A stretch of DNA of 64,000 bases from NCBI GenBank assembly GCA_022316685.1, contig JAKJHU010001532.1, forward strand, positions 53,668-117,667, read 5' to 3'. This document shows positions 31,096 to 41,739 of this stretch, in pieces. Every line of letters starts with the position of its first letter. Position 1 is the first letter of the stretch. A program made the position numbers and the translations under genes. This stretch comes from Progne subis subis (lineage: Eukaryota > Chordata > Aves > Passeriformes > Hirundinidae). A model generated the notes under the pieces. That model saw nothing but the letters and a program-made list of their open reading frames with translations. It was not told the origin of the DNA and did not search any database.

Positions 31096-32660
31096 AAGGT
31101 TCTGCTCAGCTGTGAGACCAGCTCGGGTGGAGGAGCCCCTCAGGGCGCCCCCGGGATATTCCTGGAAGAGTGGGCTCCGCTGCCCGACCTGTTCATCCAG
31201 CAGCAGACAAGAACTCCTGACTACTAAAACTCCGGACAAAAAGGTATGTTTATACTTGAAAAATAGGTACCTTTTTGGTATAGGCGGTTGGTAAGACACT
31301 GAGAGACGTCTCGTGCACAACGCATGCCTAGGTTGCTCTGCAGAGCCTGGTTTAGCTTGGTTTGGTTTGTTAACCCGTGTCCCATGGTGGGGAGCGACAA
31401 CCGGTTTTTGTTGTGCCTTGATAATCTGTGTCCCGTGGTGGGGGCAACAGTGGCAATAGGTTAACCGGTTTTGTTGTCAGTTTTTGGTTTAAAGGTACCT
31501 TGGTCATCCATAATTCGAGCAGCTAGCCTGAGTTTTAAGATGCAAAGGGTCCCGTCGTGGGCCGCAGAAAATCCTGATTGCGGCTCCATGCACACCGGGG
31601 GTGTGTGTGTGTGTGTGGTGTGCACAGATTTGTGTTTTGTGGGTTTGTGTGTCTCGGCTGTGGAAGAATTATTGGTGCACCGTGTGTGTTGTGTTTTGTA
31701 AGAGTTTGTGTCGTAAGTGATTTGACCTGTAAGGCGTACGCATGGTCAGGAAAGGCTGTTGGTAAGTTGTGGGAGACGTCCCACGCACAACTTGTGCCTC
31801 TGTAGTGTGCTTGCAAGCTTGAGTGGTATCTGGTCAGTTGTACTTGGTTGCCAGCAGAGAAAGCTGTTAAGCTGTTGTACCGGGCCGTGGAGGGCTCGGA
31901 TTGTTTTTGCTGGCAGAAGGGGATTTCGCCATTTGCTGTGCCATAGAGGGCTCAGCTTGCTAGAATCTGGGACTAGCAATTGTAAGGGCAAATCCTGATT
32001 TGTGGTTGTTACACTGTGTGAATGTGTCCTGACTGTGAGAAAGATTGTGAGAGAGTTTGTTGAGACGTGCTACCAGCACGAAGTGATTGAGGAGTTTGGA
32101 CCCGCGGTTCCGTTTTCGGGCGACTGAAACGACCGGGGAAAAACGAAGCGAGTGGGGTGTATGAAAACCCTTAAAGCCCCCTCCCTGCTGTGACTGTGGT
32201 GTGTGTGTTTTGGTTACCGGGAGGGTGTTCACTGTAACTGTATTTTTGAGGCAACATCCATCTTTTGTTAAAAGTTTTAAGTGCAGCATATCTGAGTGAA
32301 AGAGTTTATTAGCCTCTGAGAGCTGAAGCGTGAATGTTTTTGAAGTAGATTGGGGACAGACAAAGGACAGAACCAGTTTGGCAAGAAGGAATAGAAACCC
32401 TTGACAAGAGCTTAGTTGTGATTTTAGGTATGGAAACTGTGTTTGTAGATTGTTGGAATTAAAATAAGGGTAACTTCGGTGTGAGAACTCAATCTGGCCA
32501 GATGAATAAAAGGAATTCCTTTACCTAAGTGGTTTAGGCTTGACTCATAGGAGTTTGTGAATTCAGCAAACTGGTGAATAGACAGAGAAAATAAGAGAAT
32601 GTATCTAGAAGGTTTATATCAGATGTCTGTTGGGAGACTAGTGGCTCTGGAGTAGGAGCA
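31096..32660 (+). other. Long leader of ERV-C, no recognisable gag
   Basis: About 1.56 kb of GT-rich sequence with many stops. It shares patches with the leader at 6137-7025, so it is an old family feature and not one locus's decay. It contains a GT tract (31,603-31,620) and two loose copies of the GTGTCCC..GTGGGG motif. No major-homology-region or zinc-knuckle coding was found here. Confidence 0.6.
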
Positions 32661-32698
32661 ATGGGCTATGGAGAATTTAGAAAGTCAAAAAGAAGTGA

Positions 32699-33180
32699 AT
32701 GGAATATCTTGTATTTTTGGGAATTTTCCTGCAGCTTTTGGTGCATCTAGAGGTTGTCACTGTGCCTAGGTGCTTTTGGCAGTGTAAAATTTGTGCAGGA
32801 TGTTACTATTGTTCTTCTGCTAACCGGTACAGAGAATGTGCCCAGTGTAAACAACAGCTCCTTGATCAAGCTGATTTAGAGCAACAATTTCTGTTTCAAC
32901 TCCAGCTCCACCTTTAACTCCAACTGCATCTTTATTTCAACTCTGTCTCTAGCTCTAAGCAAGTTCAGCTTCATCTTCTATTTTATCCCCTACTCCGTCT
33001 ACTCCACTTACTCCTAAATCTCTCCCAGTGCCCAACAGTGACAGTGAGGAAGAGGAGCCCTCTCCAAAGGTTCCTACAGCATCCCGGACTCAGAAACAAA
33101 CCAAAGAAGAGAACATCACAACGGGGAGGCAGTGGTTGCTCATGTTAAGAAAAACTAAGATGGACCGGAGGATCTTACCC
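32699..33180 (+). pseudogene. Cysteine-rich frame followed by Ser/Glu/Pro-rich stretch
   Basis: The frame at 32699-32917 holds closely spaced cysteines (CKICAGCYYC, then CAQC), followed by a Gln/Leu-rich tail. After a stop, a nearby frame carries PTPSTPLTPK and an acidic SDSEEEE run before the protease. It sits where gag would end, but the cysteines do not fit a CX2CX4HX4C knuckle. It might be a decayed gag segment or an unrelated zinc-binding module. Function unknown. Confidence 0.35.
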
Positions 33181-36100
33181 TAGGAGACCCTCTAGTTATA
33201 ATGAAACTAGGGAACAGAGAAAAAGAAATGAAGTTTTCGATAAACACAGGGGCAACATATTCAGTGTTAAATAAAGCTTTAATACCAATAACAGATGATT
33301 ATGTTATGGTAAAAGGGGTAACTGGCCAATCTGAAAAAGTCTATTTTTGTAGACCATTGAAATATAAACTTGGGAAATAATTGGGAATTCACAGGTTTTT
33401 ATATATGCCCAATGCTTCATCAGCACTTTTGGGCAGGGATTTATTGGAACTATTAGAGGCAAAAAAACCAACCAAACAAACAAAAAAAAACCCCTAAAAA
33501 AATAGTATTTAAAAATGGAGAGATTACTTTGGAGGTTGAGGATCAACAATATGTGGAATTGTTAAGCTTGATGTAGATAACTAATGAGGCTAAAGTTAAA
33601 AGTGAAGGTGAGATTTACAGGAAAATAATAGATCAGGTATTTTCTGGGGTCTGAGCTTCTAACATACCAGGAGAGCAAAGAATGCACCCCCAGTGCAAGA
33701 TAAGTTTAAAAAAAAAGGAAAACAACTAGTTAGAGTTAAACAATACCCCCTGAAGAAAAGTTAAGGGATTAGCCCAGTGATTGAAAGTTTTTTTTCTGTT
33801 AAAAAGCCTGATGGATCATAGCTGTTAATAGGATAACTGAGGATTTATACCCAGTGGTTCCCAACCCTTACGCTTTGTTAACTTGTTTAACACCTGAACT
33901 AACATGGTTTATTGTTTTAGATTTAAAGGATGCTTTCTTTTGCCTTCCTCTCCATGAAGCCAGCCAGAAAATTTTTGCATTTGAATAAAAAAGTCAGCTC
34001 ACATGGACAGTGCTTCTGCAGGAGTTCAAAAAAATTGCCCACCTTGTTTGGAGAACAACTAGGAAAAGATCTGGAATCCTGGGAAGCTCCATCAGGAAGA
34101 CAACTGTTACGGTATGTGGACAACCTCCTGATAGCTACCAAAACTCAAGAAGCATGTCTGGAGTGGATTGTAAGCCTCCTAAACTTTTTGGGTCTACAGG
34201 GGTATCGTATATTCCAGAAGAAAGCCCAGATGGTGAAGCAAACAGTTATTTATTTGGGCTATGAGGTTAGTACTGGACCAAGAACCTTAGGACAGGATCA
34301 CAAGGAAGCAATATGCCAGACCCCAAAACTCCAGACAGTAAAAGAACTGAGAACTTTTCTAGGCATGACAGGGTGGTGCAGACTGTGGATTTCTAACTAT
34401 GGGTTGTTTGTTAAACCTCTGTGTGCCTTGATCACGGAAGGGAGCAGGGATCTCCAAAAGAAGCAACACGAGCCTTCGACCAGCTAAAGAAGGCCCTCAT
34501 GTCAGCTCCAGCCCTGGGACTTCCAGACGTGAGTAAACCATTCTTTTTGTTTTCACATGAGAAGCAGGGGATCGCCTTGGGAATATTAGCACAAAATCTG
34601 GGCCCATATCGCAGGGCAGTCGCCTAAGCAGCGGCATGCAGCAGCTAAGGAATGGCCAGGGTGCCTCAGAGCCATTGCAGCAGTGGCAGTGAACATCCAA
34701 GAGGCACGGAAGTTCACCCTAGGCCAGAAGATGACTGTGCTAGTATTCCACACAGTGTCTGCAGTCCTAAAAGTGAAAGGGGGACATTAGCTCTCCCCAC
34801 AGAGACTCCTGAAGTACCAAGCCATACTGGTAGAACGAGATGATGTTGAGATTGTGGTAACTAACATTGTGAATCCAGCTTCCTTCCTCAGCATGAGTAT
34901 GGGAGGACCAGTGATCCATGAGTGCCTGGAGGCCATCGAAGCCACCTACTCCAGTTGCCCAGATTTGAAGAATACTGAGACCTGGTCCACCAATGGAAGC
35001 AGCTATGTCATCAGTGGAAGGCATGCTGGGTATGTGGTTACCACAAGATGAGAGGTAATAGAATCTGGACCATTACCAACCAACACCTCAGCACAGAAGG
35101 CTGAAATAACTGCCTTAACTTGGGCTTTAGAGCTGGCAAAAGGAAAGAAAGTTAATATCTACACAGACTTAAGGTATGCATTTGAGGTAGTTCATGCACA
35201 TGGAGCTGTCTGGAAAGAAAGAGGACTGTCGAATTGACAAGGAAAAAGTATTAAACATGCACAAGAGATAATAAAACTTGGAGGCAGTCCAGCTACCTGA
35301 AAAGGCAGCCATCATGCATATCAAGGCACACGAAAAAGTGAGCTCTGAATTGGATGAAGAAAACAAGCTGGCGGACAGAAAGGCAAAAGAAGCAGCTAAA
35401 GGTGAGATAGGCAGTCTTAATTCCAGATGGGCAAATTTCCATTGAAGGTAAGCCAAAGCACAGTAAAAAGGACAAGAGGGGTGGGCTATTACAGATAAAA
35501 GGAAAGGAAGACTTATGTTCCCCCTCTTACATGCTATAGTCATTAGTGAAAGAGGAACATGAAAAAAAACATATTGGGGAATAAATTAATTATTTGAAAG
35601 ATAGAATCATAGCTAGAAATTTGTAAAATATAGTAATTTAGGTGACTCGCCAATGTAGCCTTTGCCTCCAAACTAATCCCAAAAATATTTTTAAACCAGA
35701 GCTCGGGCAAATTGGGAAAAGATATGTACCTGGGCAGCAATAGCAAATTGATTTTTCAGAACTACCCAGGAAAGGAGGGCATGGATACCTATTGGTATTA
35801 ACAGATACCTTTTCAGGGTGGCCAGAAGCTTTCCCTACCAGAACTGCCAAAGTGCAAGAGGTAACCAAAGCAGTGTTATAAGAAATAATACCATGCTTTG
35901 GAGTCCCAGCCACCATGTTTTTAGATAGGAGGCCATATTTTATTTCAAAATTGTGTAGCAAATTAAGCAGCAAATTATAAAACTGGGGCTCAAACCAGAG
36001 AACTAGATGGACCAGTACATGATGTATAGCCTGGGGATTATGTATACATAAAGTCTTTTGCAGAAAAAACTTTGGAACCACAGTGGGAGAGACCATTCCA

Positions 36101-36235
36101 AGTGCTCCTCATCATCTTTAATACAATCAAGATCAAGGAACAAAGCACCTGGATCCATTACTCCCGAGTGAAGAAAGCTCCTGAGAAACTCTGGAAAGTT
36201 ATATTGGGTGACAATGAACTAAAATGGGAAAATAA
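33180..36235 (+). pseudogene. pol: ERV-C pro-pol, active sites lost
   Basis: Gamma-like order with many stops. Protease: SINTGATYSV (about 33.24 kb) where the catalytic Asp is Asn, later LGRDLLELL. Reverse transcriptase: LLRYVDNLLIA (about 34.11 kb) where the second Asp of the usual pair is Asn, then YLGYEVS and FLGMTGWCRLW (connection side). RNase H: STNGSSY (about 34.99 kb), again Asp to Asn, later YTDLRYAF and LADRKAKEAA. Integrase: QIDFSELP and VLTDTFSGWPEAFPTRTAK (about 35.75-35.85 kb), a damaged second-Asp region (FLDRRPYF) and no clear catalytic Glu. The longest surviving frame is 33930-34487. All three active-site losses could arise from G to A. Confidence 0.85.
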
Positions 36236-36288
36236 ATGATAAGTATAATATAACAACTTTTTGAAAAATAGGAAAGCTTGTAATTGTA

Positions 36289-37010
36289 ATGGGTAATCAA
36301 ATAGTTATAGCCTGGAAAATTGTGGCATTTATGACCATCGCTATAGCCACAGCTAATGCAGCACCACTGCATTACAATGTGACTGGTAAATATAAGTGCC
36401 AAGGGAAAGCTTATGATTTTATCTCCTGTAAGTCTGATTCAGATGCTAAAAAATTACAAATGCAACTGTGTAAGAAAACTTAATTTAACTTGTGCATTTG
36501 TAACTTTGTCAAAATTGAAGAATGTGATTTTTCCTATTAGGCACATGTTGTATCCCACCAACATATAAAGGCAAACTTGACTACTGTTCAAGAAATATTG
36601 CCTGTGCCTATAGACATGAACTTAATTTTAGTTGTACAATTATCGAAACACCATGGATTAAAGAAAAGAAGAAAAAAATAGAAAGAAAGAGAACTTTGAT
36701 TGCAATGCATCATGACACATGAGACTATACGGAGAGTATTTAAAAGTTAGTAGAAGGCCCATCCCATCATTGGTGGGATGTGCTTTTGGGGTAGTCACCA
36801 GCTGCAACTGGTTTCCTCAATACCTTGGTTTATTTGATTATTGTTTTGTTTAATTTAGTTGGTATAAGTTTGATTTTGTTTGTTATAATATTTCTTTGGA
36901 ATTGGAGAATGCTGAAGCAACTAGCAGCTTTAATATTAAGAGCATATAGTACGGTTTTAAAGGACCCCTACCACACAGTTTTGCTAGATGAAGAAGAATT
37001 TACATATTAG
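36289..37010 (+). pseudogene. env: ERV-C env remnant: signal peptide and membrane tail
   Basis: The frame at 36289-36483 starts MGNQIVIAWKIVAFMTIAIA, a plausible signal peptide ending near ANA, then about 45 residues with an N-linked site (NVT) and cysteines. The frame at 36825-37010 has a strong membrane anchor (LIIVLFNLVGISLILFVIIF) and a cytoplasmic tail ending EEEFTY just before the polypurine tract. The region between lacks a fusion peptide, LQNRR-type heptad and CX6CC, so most of the ectodomain is deleted or unrecognisable. Confidence 0.65.
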
Positions 37011-37033
37011 TAAAAGAATTTACTAACTTTGAA

Positions 37034-37048
37034 GAAGGAGTGGGGAAA
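37034..37048 (+). other. ERV-C polypurine tract
   Basis: GAAGGAGTGGGGAAA lies directly before the 3' LTR at 37049. Confidence 0.85.
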
Positions 37049-37708
37049 TGAGACATGACTTTAAAGAGTTAAGATTTTAGCTAAGGGTTAGAAGCAATTT
37101 ATATTGATCAAGATGTAAGTTAGATTAGTAAATGGTAGGTTAATGATTATTAGATGCCCAAGCTAGAGCTAACTATTATATTATGAGCTTGTTTATAGAA
37201 AAAGTGGAGTAAGTGAACCGTCATCTAACTATTATATTATGAGCTTGTTTATAGAAAAAGTGGAGTAAGTGAACCGTCATAAGAACAGATTGAAACCAGT
37301 AAGAACAATGGCCAGCACCTGGACTTGGTACCAATCAATCATGAAGCAGGGGACCTTGGACAGTGCCAGAGGGTCACAGAGACCTGATGAAGACTCTCCT
37401 GACTTCATCCTTTGAGACCACTGACCCAATTCGAGACCACCGACCCAATTCAAGAGAAGAACTGCGCACGCGTGAAGGACTAATAACCTCATTTTAATAC
37501 AGAGCGGGGATGGGAGGTGCTGGGGTTATGCATATGTATTGTATGTAAGATCTTGGAAAATAAATAGAGAGCAAAGAGCCTTGTTCGGGGCGGCCACGCC
37601 TTTCAGAGATGACTCCCGTGCCGCCCGCCGGTGAATAAACATACCACTTTCTAACTTTAACTAGTTAGAGGGTCTTTGTCCGTGACTATATCGGTTTTCA
37701 ATGACTCA
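37049..37708 (+). mobile_element. ERV-C 3' LTR
   Basis: 660 bp, same termini and same internal 56-bp duplication as the 5' LTR. Followed by the target repeat ATGT. Confidence 0.93.
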
Positions 37709-37769
37709 ATGTAGAAGGCAAGTTTCCCCTGCTACGAGGCAGTCAACAGCCGAACGACAAATGCAGCAT

Positions 37770-37925
37770 TTCACGGCAATTGAAAGCTCCACAGGATCTT
37801 TATCAGTGACTTGGACAATGGGACAGAATGCACCCTCAACAAGTTTGCAGATGATACAAAACTGGGAGTATTTGATAGACCAGACAGTTGTGGTACCGTT
37901 CAGCGGGACCCAAATGACTGTAGCA
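37770..37925 (+). pseudogene. CR1 LINE reverse transcriptase fragment
   Basis: Translates to FISDLDNGTECTLNKFADDTKLG and a following QRDPND. FADDTKLG is the RT active-site motif of CR1-type LINEs, the dominant avian non-LTR retrotransposon. About 50 residues remain. The ERV-C target site is about 60 bases to the left. Confidence 0.85.
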
Positions 37926-38169
37926 GGTTGACCCTGGCTGTGTGCCAGGTGCCCACTAAATTGCTCTATCACTCCCTTTCCCACTGGGAGAGGGAAGAGA
38001 ATAAGATAGAAAACAACCAGCAGGGTGAGATAAAGCACTTTTATTATAGTTAAAGAAAAAAATAAGCAGGCATCTCCATGCGTATGAGCTAAAGAGGAAA
38101 AATGATCAGTCTCTACTTCCCATCAGCAGTGATATTAGGACACTTCCTGGGAAGCGAGGCTTCAGCATA
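37926..38169. repeat. Dispersed songbird-type repeat, probable
   Basis: Contains TGTGCCAGGTGCCCAC and CTCTATCACTCCC blocks that I associate with a common songbird ERV-derived repeat. No second copy in the window, so the call rests on recollection. Confidence 0.35.
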
Positions 38170-38175
38170 CATGAC

Positions 38176-38563
38176 TGTGGGAGTTCTTCTGAGAGACCCA
38201 GACGACCGTCAATGGCAAAAGGCACAGAGCCTGCTCTCTGTCCGGGAGGATATCACGGCTTTATTCTTAGGGGTCCTGCCCCCACCTGCCGGAGCTCTTT
38301 CCCCGTCCCCATTTGGTCCCAGAAGGACCGAGCCCCCGGGTTTCCCGGGGCTTTTTCCCAGGGGGGATGGGCATAGAGGCAGGGACAAGCCACTACCCAA
38401 TTAGGGATAAGGTTGGAGTGGAACAGAGTTGGGTTACATTCCAGTGTGGGGGATGGGCGCGGCCAAGCAGGGACAAACCACGGGATACAGTTTCCAAGGG
38501 GAACAGGGGAAAACATTCCAAAAAAATGAAACACAATATGAACCAAATTAACACACTGTAACA
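38176..38563 (-). mobile_element. ERV-K1 3' LTR (LTR-K)
   Basis: The minus strand starts TGTTACAGTG and ends ACTCCCACA. A purine-rich tract (AAGAAAGAGGGAGA) lies directly upstream on the minus strand at 38564-38580. A relative is the solo LTR at 51888-52620. Confidence 0.88.
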
Positions 38564-38729
38564 TCTCCCTCTTTCTTATTAAATTGAGAAGGAGGAAGGC
38601 TCAGTCCGTGGGAGATGTTCAGAGTTCGGACCTTGAGTACCTTTAAAGTTGGAGAAGAAAAAAATGACTTTTAGTGCAAACAAACTGTCCAGAAAAGCAC
38701 TGTTAAGGGATAATTAGGAGAGGGTTCAG

Positions 38730-38960
38730 TGCTTTCTCCTCCTCCAGGCAGCACTGGCCACTTGTGGGGCCTCTGCAGGTGGCTTTGCTCTTTTAGGGAT
38801 GAAAGGTTTCACCCACTCGGCTGGCACCCGTTTGAGACCTGGGGGAGTGGACACCTAGGCGCACCCACGACCCCAGGTGACCAAATCATGAGGACTTTTT
38901 GTTTCTCTGGTTGCTGGATCCTTTACTACCACATCTGGTGACTTTTGCTGAAAGGCATAC
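38730..38960 (-). pseudogene. ERV-K1 pol, integrase C-terminal end only
   Basis: Matches the C-terminal end of the class II pol at 9434 (HDLV.WG.G.A.VSTP.GLK). It is followed by a proline/alanine-rich tail on the same strand. It is joined to gag nucleocapsid sequence within about 100 bases, showing a large internal deletion. Confidence 0.75.
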
Positions 38961-39065
38961 CTGGTTAAAGCAGGATTAGTCAATTCAACATTTTCATTTT
39001 CCATTTTTTTCTCCCCCCTCCTCGGACTTGCCCCATTTATGTCGGCACGCTGGGCAAGCCGGCGC

Positions 39066-40590
39066 TCACATTTTAGTTTTTTGAAAAATCCTTTTTGGGG
39101 TCCCAAGACCCCCTGCCCCATCGTCCCAAAAGTCCAGTAATTTTCTCTTTAAAGGGCATTGAGATGCCCAATGTCCAGCCTGATCGTGCAGGAGACACGT
39201 CGTTCTTCTCTTGGGCGGTGGTCGTGGCATGGGCACAGGCAGCATGGTGTCTGCAGCAGCAGCTTTTTGTGGTGGCTTGACTCTGGAACTGTGGCTTTGG
39301 TGAGCTGTTATGAAGGGAACCTTCCTGGCACACACCTGGAGCATGTCATCTAAGGTTGGCACTGGTTCCATGGGCAGGCTGAGGATAGCTGCCTTTTTGT
39401 TTGCATTGGCCAGCACCATTACCTCCAGGACCTGTTCCTGGGCTCCTTCCTCCTTAACCTGTAACTTGATAGCACTGGTTAATCGCTCCACAAACGCTAC
39501 AAAAGGTTCTGATGGAAGCAAAGGGATTTCCTGAGCCTGCTTGAGGGCCGAGACCCATTCACCATCACCACATAGATGTTCCAATAGAATTGGGAAATTA
39601 TTATCAATAGCCGTTTCAGGATTTTGCCAAAGCTCCGGAAGCAAATCTCTTTGAAGGCCAAAGGGAACTATAGGATTCCTCGCTAAACTTGCTTTTAAAA
39701 GGTTGCAGAAGTATTCACTTGCATATCCAAAACTGATCTGAGCTTTGCATAAATCCTGAATCGCTTGTTGGGGAAAAGGGTCCCAAAAACCATGGAAAAC
39801 ACCCCCCCTTTTTGACTGTCAATATGTGAAAGGGGTGGCAGAAAAGCTGGGATCACTTCCTGCTTCTGGGTTCCCGGTTCCCCCCCCCCCTCCCCTCTGG
39901 GGCGTGGGAACTGGATTGTGGGCAGGGAAACCGTGGGAACCAGAGGCAGGGAGGGGCTGGAGGCTTGAGTCACACAGGGCCGAGTCGGCAGGCGTAGGTT
40001 TGAGGGTAGGGGGCGGAGTCAGAGGAGAGGGCAGTACTGGGGGCAGCACCGAAGGGAAGGAGGGGTCTGGGGAGAGGAAGGGATTGCGAAAGGGATTGTG
40101 GGAAGTAGGGACAGACAAAGAGAGAGGCTCTTTGTGGCTCGAGAGCACATGGCTTTGGCCATTTTGAACAAAGGAGTCCCCTCCATCTTGTGAACTCCCC
40201 ACAGAACTGAGACCATCCTGGGGATCACCAAGATGGGGGTCCTGAGCACTTGAACTGTCTGCAAAAGTATAAACTGGGGAAAATCCACAAAGAACTGGCT
40301 TATTTTTCCTTTTAATTTTGCTTTTGCAATGCAAACTTAATTTTTAAGCTATAAAAAGCAAAATTTGCATTTTCTTTATTATTAGAGGAGCCAGATTCAG
40401 CTATTTTATTTGCAACAGCCTCCCAAAATTCCGGGAAGCTTATTTGCTCTAATGATACCTGTGGAAACTGAGAAAACAACCACCAAATTAATTTTTTCAG
40501 TTGTTTCTTTGAACAATGGGTCCCCCCATCATCCAAGGCACTTAAAATTTGATAATAGTCTCTTTTTTTGAGACACAGACAGCCTAGCAT
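39066..40590 (-). pseudogene. gag: ERV-K1 gag, several frames
   Basis: From high to low coordinate: matrix (ATG at 40590; KKQLKKLIWWLFSQFP and FPEFWEAVANKI); a Pro/Ser-rich linker (40334-39819); capsid start (FLPPLSHIDSQKGG, about 39.85 kb) and, after a frame change, capsid end with a major-homology-like region (PSEPFVAFVERLTSAIK) and ANANKKAAILSLP; then nucleocapsid with CLLHDQAGHWASQC. In that knuckle the second cysteine of CX2CX4HX4C is histidine. The frames are separated by shifts near 40.32, 39.82 and 39.65 kb. Organisation is betaretroviral. The capsid half could still fold; the whole polyprotein cannot be made without frameshifting. Confidence 0.8.
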
Positions 40591-41284
40591 CCATTTTTGG
40601 CTCAGCTTTTAAGTTTCTGTGTCCCCTTTAACTGTGACTGGGAAACCTAATGGAAAAAAAACCTCGCTGGAGAGAAAAAAAAAAAGCCGAAGGGGAAACA
40701 GTTACCTTTTCCACCCCCCCCTCCCCCCCCCCCACACACACAGCTGAAACAAAATGTGCTATCAAAGCACCCTGAAGGCTTACTCTGAAAGCAAAAACCT
40801 TCCCCTAAAGGAAAAAACCCTTTTCCCTGAGGAACACCGCCTCTGAAGAAGATTTTTCCTTAGATAATACTTACCAAAAAATCCAGTGTTCAGACGAATC
40901 TTTCCTTTCTTTCCCAATCACTCCTTTTGCCTGAGACTGACCCTTTTGTTGCAAAAAGAGCTTCCAGTCTCGGTTCCCAGGGTCGGCTTTCAACGAACAT
41001 GTGGTCATGTTCTCTGGGAGCAGCCTGCCATTCGGGGGGCTGCTTCGCAGCACTGTGATGGGTTTTTTAAGTCCAAAGGAAACCTACAGCCTTGGCCTGT
41101 GGAGTCTTGTTTTTCGGAGACTCCACAGCCAACGCCAAGCCTGACAGGTCTGTCTCTGCATGGGTGGGCTACATTTCGGGACTCACGTGCCTGTGGGAGG
41201 TTCCTCGGCCACATGCTCCACCCGTGGTTCTTCCAGCTTTCTGCGAGCCCCTTGTGGCTTCGAGTCGCATGTTTAGGTTCCAGC

Positions 41285-41672
41285 TGTGGGAGTTCTTTTG
41301 AGAGACCCAGACGACCGTCAATGGCAAAAGGCACAGAGCCTGCTCTCTGTCCGGGAGGATATCACAGCTTTATTCTTAGGGGTCCTGCCCCCGCCTGCTG
41401 GAGCTCTTTCCCTGTCCCCGTCCGGTCCCAGAGAGACCGAGCCCCCGGGTTTCCAGGGGCTTTTTCCCAGGGGGGATGGGCATAGAGGCAGGGACAAGCC
41501 ACTACCCAATTAGGGATAAGGTGGGAGTGGAACAGAGTTGGGTTACATTCCAGTGTGGGGGATGGGCGCGGCCAAGCAGGGACAAACCACGGGATACAGT
41601 TTCCAAGGGGAACAGGGGAAAACATTCCAAAAAAATGAAACACAATATAAACCCAATTAACATACTGTAATA
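41285..41672 (-). mobile_element. ERV-K1 5' LTR (LTR-K)
   Basis: Same length as the 3' LTR. Downstream on the minus strand (41284 and below) a candidate primer site reads TGGAACCTAAACATGCG after two bases; I cannot match it to a tRNA. Confidence 0.85.
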
Positions 41673-41739
41673 CATGACAGTTCCTCCGGAAGGGAAACAT
41701 TGAAAACTCTCAAATGTACCTAAAAGCTGGGGTACTGGC

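Larger units (their letters stand above)
30415..37708 (+). mobile_element. ERV-C: complete gamma-like provirus
   Basis: Full provirus: 660-bp LTRs at both ends, tRNA-Arg-type primer site, long leader, pro-pol remnants, env remnants and polypurine tract. It is flanked by perfect 4-bp ATGT repeats (30411-30414 and 37709-37712), the duplication length typical of gammaretroviral integrases. The LTRs differ at only about four positions, so insertion looks recent, yet every gene is broken. No recognisable gag capsid is present. Confidence 0.92.
38176..41672 (-). mobile_element. ERV-K1: deleted class II provirus
   Basis: Minus-strand provirus with 388-bp LTRs at 38176-38563 and 41285-41672 and perfect 6-bp CATGAC repeats (38170-38175 and 41673-41678). 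Inside are gag and only the last part of pol; protease, RT, RNase H, integrase core and env are absent. The LTRs differ at about 16 of 388 positions (about 4 percent), so it is much older than ERV-C. The 5' LTR's first dinucleotide reads TA on the minus strand where the family has TG. Confidence 0.9.
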
